From Melampsora larici-populina 98AG31 (lineage: Eukaryota; Basidiomycota; Pucciniomycetes; Pucciniales; Melampsoraceae): a stretch of 64,000 bases of DNA. The notes under the pieces are model-generated. The model saw nothing but the letters and a program-made list of their open reading frames with translations. It did not search any database and was not told the DNA's origin. The stretch's first letter is position 1. Every line of letters starts with the position of its first letter. Shown here piece by piece: positions 56,552-64,000 of the stretch. A program made the position numbers and the translations under genes. The stretch covers positions 1,322,297-1,386,296 of the forward strand of contig NW_006768777.1 in the NCBI RefSeq assembly GCF_000204055.1. The letters are read 5' to 3'.

Positions 56552-56949
56552 TAGTGGCTAGTGTCAAAGCCTTTGAAATTTTGGACAAAACTTCAAATTC
56601 AATGTTCTTGCTCAAATGTCAACCTTTTGAGCATTCAAAAACAGATTCATGATGCTCTCTACCCAGCGGCTCTCTATGAATAGCTACTTTTTCACATCTG
56701 ATGGCAGGTTTCTCTTTTTGTGTTGTTTTTTTCAGAAAAATTGATGTCATTGCTTGAATGTCAACATTTTGAGCATTTGACAACAAATTCATGAAGCTGT
56801 GATTGGATTTGGAAAAAAGGTGTGCATAGACAGCCATTGGGTATTCCATCATGAAGCTGTTCTTGAATTCTCAACATGTTGAAATTTGAGCAAAAACATC
56901 AAATTTGAACTTCCGTCCAAAGTTTCAAAGGCTTTGACACAAGCCACTA
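56552..56949. mobile_element. 398-bp MITE with TA duplication
   Basis: TIRs of about 75 bp (TAGTGGCTAGTGTCAAAGCC at the left, inverse TAGTGGCTTGTGTCAAAGCC at the right) are flanked by TA (56550-56551, 56950-56951). The interior repeats an AATGTCAAC..TTTGAGCAT block. No ORF. Confidence 0.85.
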
Positions 56950-56951
56950 TA

Positions 56952-57274
56952 CAAACAAAAATTCTTTGGAGGGGAAATGTAACACATTATATAAGGGAAA
57001 TGAGCAAGAGGGATAGGTGTGGCTAAGCTTTGAAAACACATATATAATATTGAAAAAGGTCCACCATATGACACCGCGGGAAACAACTCGTTTGAAACCC
57101 AATTGAGCTTAATTTTGGTGTCCGGGTTTGAAATTTCCTCGAATCGTGAATCTTGTTCACAACTCGTTCACATTATGTTTGCCAATTCCCCTCGGGCTGT
57201 ACTCTGGAATCGGCTGGCCCCATGTATGCACAGTCACATCATACAGCACCATCCCCTTTCACAATTCCTCACCT
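56952..57274. other. Intergenic, no feature seen
   Basis: No gene or repeat recognised. Confidence 0.4.
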
Positions 57275-57416
57275 TTGTAAGGTCGAGGATCACTCAACCT
57301 TCACTGAGAAGAGACTTGCAGGCCAAAGCCCAAAACTGATCTATAACCGAAGTGTATTTCACCAAATAGGTCTAGACCACACACAGATATCAGAGATGAA
57401 CAGGAAGAGTGAGAGA
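57275..57416 (+). repeat. 142-bp direct repeat, left copy
   Basis: Starts TGTAAGGTCGAGGATCACTC. Nearly identical and in the same orientation to 59597-59737. The two enclose the ORF pair at 57834-59372. They may be parts of the ends of a non-autonomous retroelement. Confidence 0.85.
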
Positions 57417-57510
57417 GGAGGAAGAGAAACCTCCAAGAGGGAGACCATACCTAGACCACACACAGATATCAGAGATGAATAGGAAGAGTGAGAGAGGAGG
57501 AAGAGAAACC
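57373..57510 (+). repeat. Tandem duplication of about 75 bp
   Basis: The block TAGACCACACACAGATATCA through GAGAGGAGGAAGAGAAACCT occurs twice in tandem with one or two changes; only the first unit belongs to the 142-bp repeat. Confidence 0.85.
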
Positions 57511-57833
57511 TCAAAGAGAAAAGAAGGAAGGAAGGAGAGGAATAGACAACTTATAAGCCCTCTCTATAGAGATACTAAGGGTATACTACAACTGAGTGAT
57601 CTCCTTCCTTACACCCTCCCCTCCTAAAAAACAACCCACCCTAAAAATCACATACAAGTTAGACAATTAAGTTTGAGAGATTCAAAAATTTGAAAAAAAA
57701 TAAAATCTCCCTCCATCACAGAGTCACAGAGTCTATGGAAAAGGTGATATGAAACTACAAAGAGTAAACATGATATCAAGAACCAAAGAGCTGAGGCTTA
57801 AACAAAGACCAACAGAAGGCACCAAAGAAGAAA

Positions 57834-59372
57834 TTAAGTTGTCAAGATTGAAATCCCATTTTCAAGTTGAAAGATTAATGTGTCATCAAAGGAATACAGC
57901 AGGACATCTTGATCAAAAGGACTTTTGTTACAATCCTTACCAAGGTAAAATCCTTGATCATCCATTTCTAGTATGCATAGATCGGGATGTCGCTTAATAA
58001 GTCGATCATGTAAGCTTTGAATTTGAGATTGAGTCGGAGGGGGGTGATCATCAAAAATATTGGTAAAATCACATGTAGGTTGAGTGAGGTCTGACTTGGA
58101 GATATCTGCTGAAATTTTATCTACTTCACTGATTTTTACTTTCTTTTTCTTCTTCTTCTTGGATGGACCAACCATAGGATTACATCTAGCATGAGTTGTC
58201 GATTCAGGATTTGAAATGGCACACGTGGTGGAATGAGGAAGAGCTGGTGTAGTAACATAATTGCTTGTATCAGGATTGATCTCTGAAGAGTTTGATATCG
58301 GAAGCGAGCTTATAGGGTCTGAGTGTGATTCAGAAGAAGGCAGTTTGGTAGTCTGGTAGCAGTTGGTTTGAACTTGATCATCTGATTCCGAATTCGGAAG
58401 CGAGCTTATTGGGTCGAAGTGTGATTCAGACCAGGTAATTGGGTCGCAGTGTGATTCAGAAAAGGTCGGCTGAATAGTTTGATTACAGTTGGCTCCAAAT
58501 TTATCATTTGATTTTCCTCGGTTGCAGTCTGATTGAGGGTCAGAGGATAGCCCAGGCCCATAACAATCTTGCTTGGAGTTGTTTCCGAACTCATCAATTG
58601 CGCCTATCTGTACAGGATCGGATGACTGTATCAATCCTTCTATCAACGAACGGATTTCGCGTAGGTCTTTCCACATTGCTTCATTGTTTTCCTGGATCTC
58701 ATTGAGGTTGGCTGGGCAGGTATCAAATCGGTCGTTTGTGGACACTGACTTGGAAATCTGTGTGCAATTATTCAAAGGTGGTTCGAAGGGTTATGACCCT
58801 TTCACAGATTGAGACTGATCAAAAGAATATGCTGCATAGTCAGCAAGGTCAAGGGCCTGTATAAAGGAGCTCGTAATGACCGTAGGCCGACCGCGACCAG
58901 TCAGTATCGGTGACGGGGGTGCCGATTGAGAGCAAACATCGAGAGATTGGGGTGATGCAGGTGGAGTTAGTGATTGCATTGCTGACTGAGGACGCGTGGA
59001 AAAGACTGGTGATGGTGGTGTTATCGCAGGATTGGGACGAGTGTCATGAGGTATGCTTGGAGGAGTACAACTCGGCAAGAACGATGCAGCAGATGGTCGA
59101 AGGGCAGAATCAAAGCTTCCGACTGTATTCTTCAAGCGCTGAGAACGCCACTTTGCTGATCGTTTTGTTGGCTTTCGTCGAGAAGCATTAGGTGTAAGAG
59201 GCCAACACGACGCAGAGACATGATTCCGCAGCAGTGGTTCAGATACTGACATGAGGAGGTGTAGGTTGCAGGTAAAGGCTGACAGGTGATTCATTGCATT
59301 AATTATGTGATAAGAAAGACTTGGGGTTGGGTATGACATTGGAAAACTGTGATAACCATTTGGAAGAGACAT
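57834..59372 (-). pseudogene. Unrecognised ORF with internal repeats, one in-frame stop
   Basis: One minus-strand frame runs from ATG 59372 (MSLPNGYHSF) to 57834, broken once by TAA at 58791-58793 (after SQSVKGS). The N-terminal half is Pro/Ser-rich with a basic patch (RRKPTKRSAKWRSQRLK). The second half has 15-20 residue repeats (SESHCDPITW, SESHFDPISSLPNSES, SESHSDPISSLPISNS) and a Lys run (KKKKKKKVK). The end is FYLGKDCNKSPFDQDVLLYS. No retroviral-type zinc knuckle, protease or other domain was seen. A gag-like or element-specific protein is possible because direct repeats flank it. Confidence 0.5.
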
Positions 59373-59596
59373 GGTTGATCCGATTGAGACTGTTGAGGAC
59401 TGTTGACTGATAGCTGGTACGGAAATCTGACTTGAGACACTGGTTACTTAAAACGCCATTGCTGGCGAGTGTGAACTGGATCTTGAAACGCCACAAAAGA
59501 CGAGTGAACAGGAAAGCTGGTATCTGGAAGAAAATTCTCGAGGTCTCTGGATATATTGGATTGCTGAATTGGAATTTGGTGTAGATCAAAAAAGTG

Positions 59597-59737
59597 TAAG
59601 GTCGAGGATCACTCGACCTTCACTGAGAAGAGACTTGCAGGCCAAAGCCCAAAACTGATCTATAACCGAAGTGTATTTCACCAAATAGGTCTAGACCACA
59701 CACAGATATCAGAGATGAACAGGAAGAGTGAGAGTTG
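59597..59737 (+). repeat. 142-bp direct repeat, right copy
   Basis: See 57275-57416. Confidence 0.85.
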
Positions 59738-59937
59738 TCAAGCCTGGATCAACCAAAAAAAAAGCAGTTCAGCGGGAACATGATAAGAGGCAAGATATGT
59801 AGTCAAACGGTCGGAATCACAGGTTTTGAAAGTGCTGTGTATGTGTATATATTGTAGGGTACTCGAGCCCATTCCTCAATTAGCTGAGCTGTGGGTCCTA
59901 ATCTCTTAGGGTTTCCTTAAGTGAAAACCCCCCATGT

Positions 59938-62710
59938 CACGTGGTGGGCGCGGGTTTTGAATTTTGGGCAGGCCCAGGCGCGGATTTTGACTGTTCCAAA
60001 GGCACGCCTATAGTGGGGGCGCAGAGGCGTGCCTCTGAGGTGTCAAAATCCCCCCAAAAATCAAAAAAAGGCAAAAAAACCCGCTCAACAACATCAGAAA
60101 GGACTTTTTTGTATTTCATAACAGTTCTGCTGTACACCTCATGAACATTCATTGAAGTAAACCATCGAAAAGATTCTCCTCATCCCAGTCTTCATTGTCA
60201 GATCCCTCATCTAAAACAATAGTAACAGCTTGTTCTGCTTCAACTCTAATATTGAATAATGTTAAATCAAAGAGAGTGTCTATAAAACCACTCTCAGTAA
60301 TATCCTCTCGTTCTTCTCCCTGATCCACCTCATCTTCACCATGAATTCCATTTTCAAACTCTTGAACTTGATCAAGATCTTCAAATTGAGGATCTAGATC
60401 TTGTGAATCATCAGCAGCAGCAGTTTGATCGTTATTTTTGATCGATTTGGCCACACGATTCGATTGCTCGGATTCGAGATCCATCTCGATTTGAGACATC
60501 ATCTTTAATGTTGAGACATCCATTCGAGCGCGCGACTTAGTCTTTTGAGAACCCATCCGCGAAAAGAGGCTTTCAACACCCGCAGCGTGGGGTACAATTT
60601 CTAAGAGCTTGATGGTGAACGACTTGAGCTCTTGAGTCTGTGGATTAGCTGGTACCTTCAACCAGTAATTCATGGCAGATGAACCTAAACAATAATCAAG
60701 ATTAGTTACATTATCACATCCGATATGATAATGAGAAATCACAACTTGCCATCTGGAGGTATACGAAATGGACCCTTGGAGTTGTAGTATTGTAAGACTT
60801 GTGTGATCAGGTTTTTACATTCAATCTGTTTGAACTTCCAAACTTTTGCGATTTTGACAATAGCTCACGTGAAGTAATTGATATTGTATTTTTGAGACGC
60901 AGCAATTTGACGAAACTGAGGTGTCAGGAAAAATCCAAGGATGTAGGCCGGTTCGTCAAAGACTTTGCATCGCTTGTTGATTATTTGAATACTGTGAGAC
61001 TTGAAAGTTGAATATTGAGATTCAACTTTCATATCTTTGAGCTTCATGTACAACACAATCACCTCGCTCCAAACTTCACCAACGGTAGTATTCGCGCGTT
61101 CTAATTTTGCAATCGTATCAACAACTGGCTGGAGTACTCGGACTAAGACATCATTCGAAGCAAAGTGAAGACGATTGAAAACGATGTCCCTGATACTCTT
61201 CTTGATTGAAGGCGCATCGGTTGATCGATCGATCGAAGTCTCGACACATTTTCGAAAACCGAGTTCGTGTGATTGAACAGACAGACAGACCTTGGCAAAA
61301 GAGAACCATCGAGTCTCGGAGAAAGTTTTGATTCCGTGTCCGACTTTCTCAGTAACTCGCCAACTCTCTAACCATTGAATCCAATAATGAGCTTTGGTAA
61401 AAAAATTGACTAGTTCTTTGTTGTTGGAGACAACCTCTCTCATGCTTGGATGCGACAGAATGTCTTTAGTAACTAAGTTGATGACATGAAGACAGCAAGG
61501 TAAGGTGATGATCGCTGGATGTTCCTCAGTAATGATTTTCTATCATTTGACAAAGGAGATAAACGTTTGAATCAGATTACAAGACAGTGAGAAGAAAAAA
61601 GAAGCCTTGACAAGTTGACTTACACAAAACTTTATCATAACTGCTGGAGAATCAGTGACAACAGCACTGATCTGATCCCATCGAAGACCCTGAGCCTTGA
61701 GAGTGTCATTTAAAGCGGAAAAGGTGTTTTCAGAGGTATGTCGCTTTTGATTCAATTCGAGAACATCAATGAATTGCTTGACTTCAGTGCCTCGTAAGAC
61801 TAAAACTGCGTATATGCTGTTTTTTGATACGTCAGTCCAGCCATCTAAAGTGATAGTCAAGTTTGACTGTTTCGCTAACTTCTCCTTGATTGCTATCTCG
61901 TGTTTAGCATGTAACATTGGAAGTACATTTTCAATCATCCGATAACGAGTAGGAGGCTTGAATACACATACAGCTAGCATTTTTTGATAGTTCAAGAAAA
62001 AATTGTTGTGAAGGAATCTAAAGGCTACCTTCCCCGAGATGAGGGATTTCAAAAGCTCCTCGTCAAGGTCAGCTAACTTGGCCTTGTCGTACGTTCTGAA
62101 GTGATGCAGTGAGCTGAAATCATGGATGAGTTTTGACTTTGGAACCAGTGAGGGAGCGCCATCATCACTTGAGCCAGTTTCTGTTGCAGGTTGAGAGTTT
62201 GATCGCCCAGTCTTCTCATTATGCTCAGCAAGTATGAGCTGTTTGTATTCTGACTTTTTTGAGATTGAGATTGACGGACATTTCTTGGTGATATGATTGT
62301 ATAATCCACTTGGCTTTCCATCCAACGTAGCCTTACAGTGCTGACATTGAGCCCGGCGGCGGTTTGATGATGTGTTCAGTTCAGCAGACATCAAGAATCC
62401 TGTCCATCGCTTTCCAAATCCGCCGCTAGGTTGGTTCCACTTGCCTGAGGCGGACTTTGACAAGGAGGATTTGACTTTTGGCATGATATGGAAGTATTAT
62501 ATTGCTGACGGTGGCTTTGAGATTGAGGATATGTTGTAAGGTGAGTACTTTGAAGTGTGATTTGAATTTTTTTCACACGGTAACTTGGTGGAATAGACCT
62601 AAGTCTAACTTGGGCACGCCACCCCCAAAATCGGCTCCAAAAGGCCTGCCCCGGGCCTGCCCTAGAGGCCTGCCCCTGGGGCAGGCCAATTGCGCCCCGC
62701 CCACCACGTG
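59938..62710 (-). mobile_element. hAT transposon, nearly complete (2.77 kb)
   Basis: The ends share an inverted CACGTGGTGGGCG (59938-59950 and 62698-62710). Both are followed by GC-rich subterminal sequence with GGCAGGCC/GCCTGCCC words (right) or GGGCAGGCCCAGGCGC (left). An 8-bp target duplication could not be found (left CCCCATGT, right AGTCACCG), so the exact ends may differ by some bases. It interrupts the hAT gene at 62711-63890. Confidence 0.7.
60149..62484 (-). pseudogene. hAT transposase with a single nonsense codon
   Basis: Exons 62484-61624, 61539-60750 and 60684-60149 join in phase into 728 codons. Domain order: BED-type zinc finger (CQHCKATLDGKPSGLYNHIT then KKCP), the DUF659/RNase-H-like part (NLTITLDGWTDVSKNSIYAV, ISAVVTDSPAVMIKF, CCLHVINLV, ETRWFSFAKVCLS) and the dimerisation region (VPHAAGVESLFSRMGSQKTK, RARMDVSTLKMM). 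An acidic tail follows. The second intron uses a GC donor (GATG/GCAAGT..TTTAG). The only defect seen is TGA at 60867-60865 after NYFT, which could be a CGA to TGA change. Otherwise it would be a full-length protein. Confidence 0.85.
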
Positions 62711-63890
62711 AGTCACCGACTTGCAAGGTGCACCTTGAGTGCGTAGACCTCGGGGATGACCATCGAACCTGTTGGTCCATTGCCCTCCATTTGCTTGGTC
62801 AGGTCAAGGAAAGGCTACGGATAATCAAATGTTTAAGTAAAGGTCATGTGTTAGTAAGATTCAAGCTACTTACAGCCAGTTTGTTGGTCAATTCTTTGAG
62901 GGAATTCCAGTCGTCCGGTGAGAAGTAAATCTCGTGGAAGTATCCACGAGGTTTTTGCAAAGTCCTAGTGCGCCTTTTTCTACTGCGGACTTGTTCCAAG
63001 TCCTCAGCAAGGAGTTTGTTGACCACCTAACACAACAACATTTAGTCAGCGAAAAGATCCCAAGTGAACCAGGAAGAATAACAGGTTCACACTCACCTTT
63101 TGTGCTTGTACCAACCTATTTAGGGAGTCAAACTCGGCGTTCCATTGTGTGGCATTGTAGCCAGGGATCAAAGGGAGAAGTTTCAAGTTGAGAGCCTTTG
63201 CCTTCCTTGAGAAATGTCGCCTCCAAGCGGCTGATCGAGAGACTCGGCGCGATATGAAGTTAGCCTACCAAATCATAGATATATCAGTGATTGTTAGATA
63301 CCAAGTTGGAAACCAATGCTACTTCACCTTACTGATCAATACATTTAGCTTATTTGCATGCTGCTTTGATTGAGTGTTCTTGAAACACTCGGCACCTGAG
63401 GGGTCAGGTGCCAGATCGAAAGGATCCTCAGCATCCTTTTTATCCTCATGATCCTCATCATAGTCTGGAGCAGGGGTTTTGACCTCATGTTGTGAGTCAT
63501 GGTCAGTCTCGTACTCATCTTCTTCTTCCGGTGTAACTTCGAGATCGTGTTCTTCAATATCAATGTTGATGACTTGGGCCGAATGCTGCTCATCATCTTC
63601 TTCTTCTTTGGCGATGACTGGCAACTTTTCAGCGATTGGAAATACACCAAGGGTTGACTCACGCATCTGGAATCGCGAAGGGGATGATCGACCAAGTTCG
63701 GCAAGACCGCCTTTGACTGTGCATGATATCTTGTGGAGGAAACACCGAGCATAGTCGGTTTTAGGGCTCCATGTGTAAGAACCCTTTGTAGCAGTCAAAT
63801 TGGTGTCAGATTGAGATGAGTCAGTAAGCTCGTCTTCAGCTATTCAAAATTGAGTGTCCATCTCTTCGGCCATAGTGATGTTGTTTGATC
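62711..63890 (-). pseudogene. Second hAT transposase, truncated by the 59938-62710 element
   Basis: The minus strand from about 63873 (MAEEMDTQF, TGA, then IAEDELTDSSQ) has an acidic N-terminal region (EEEDDEQHSAQVINIDIEEH). Introns with clean GT-AG borders join ANFISRRVSRSAAWRRHFSR, LPLIPGYNATQWNAEFDSLN, VVNKLLAEDLEQVRSRKRR, RGYFHEIYFSPDDWNSLKEL and, after 62820, PFLDLTKQMEGNGPTGSMVI. This is the middle region of hAT transposases. The frame ends where the other hAT begins; its continuation was not found left of 59938. Confidence 0.8.
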
Positions 63891-64000
63891 CTGAATCGGT
63901 GACCTGGCTGAGCATGTGGAGGCATCAAATGTTACAAACTGTTCTAAATCAGTATTTTGTTCAAATAATATATAAAAATTAAATTAAAAATAAAATATCT
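63891..64000. other. Window end, no feature seen
   Basis: AT-rich sequence; nothing recognised. Confidence 0.5.

Overview
This window looks like an AT-rich nuclear contig from a basidiomycete, most likely a rust fungus (Pucciniales). That is an inference. It rests on the gene style (many 50-80 nt GT-AG introns in short exons, Ser/Asn/Pro-rich disordered proteins) and on the mix of hAT, PIF/Harbinger, Tc1/mariner, pogo/Tigger, MULE, CACTA-like and Ty3/gypsy transposons. No species can be named from the sequence alone.

Layout. 1-11 kb is gene-poor: a solo-LTR-like stretch, an intron-containing tRNA-Gly(GCC) on the minus strand, a hairpin MITE (2596-2740), a 994-bp element with a perfect 8-bp target-site duplication (5073-6066), unrecognised exon-like pieces (7.5-9.6 kb) and a nearly identical 300-bp direct repeat around a poly(A) tract. 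11.7-18.2 kb is a three-level nest: a hAT element broken by a pogo/Tigger element, which is broken inside its transposase gene by a 1384-bp element carrying a host-like membrane-anchor sequence.

20.7-40.4 kb is the main host-gene block. It has an AlkB-like dioxygenase, a convergent DEK_C/SWIB protein, a 12-cysteine secreted protein (5 exons), an unrecognised acidic membrane-type protein, and a 9-exon RhoGAP protein. Inserted 83 bp upstream of the secreted-protein start codon is the most interesting object here: a 4.07-kb Tc1-type transposon (25800-29871, TA duplication). It has two convergent multi-exon genes that both splice into open frames, and near-identical 174-bp inverted repeats lie upstream of each. 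One gene is a DD34E transposase; the other is an unfamiliar 342-residue partner protein.

41.4-64 kb is again mostly transposons: a MULE split by a 6.67-kb PIF/Harbinger element (intact-looking transposase, broken Myb-like partner), a dead Tc1 copy carrying a CACTA-like MITE, hAT remnants, large palindromic elements, a TA MITE, an unrecognised repeat-bounded ORF, and a nearly complete hAT element with one nonsense codon next to another hAT.

The host genes show no shared pathway. The common theme is repeated nested transposition, and several insertions can be dated relative to one another because removing the insert plus one target copy restores a reading frame.
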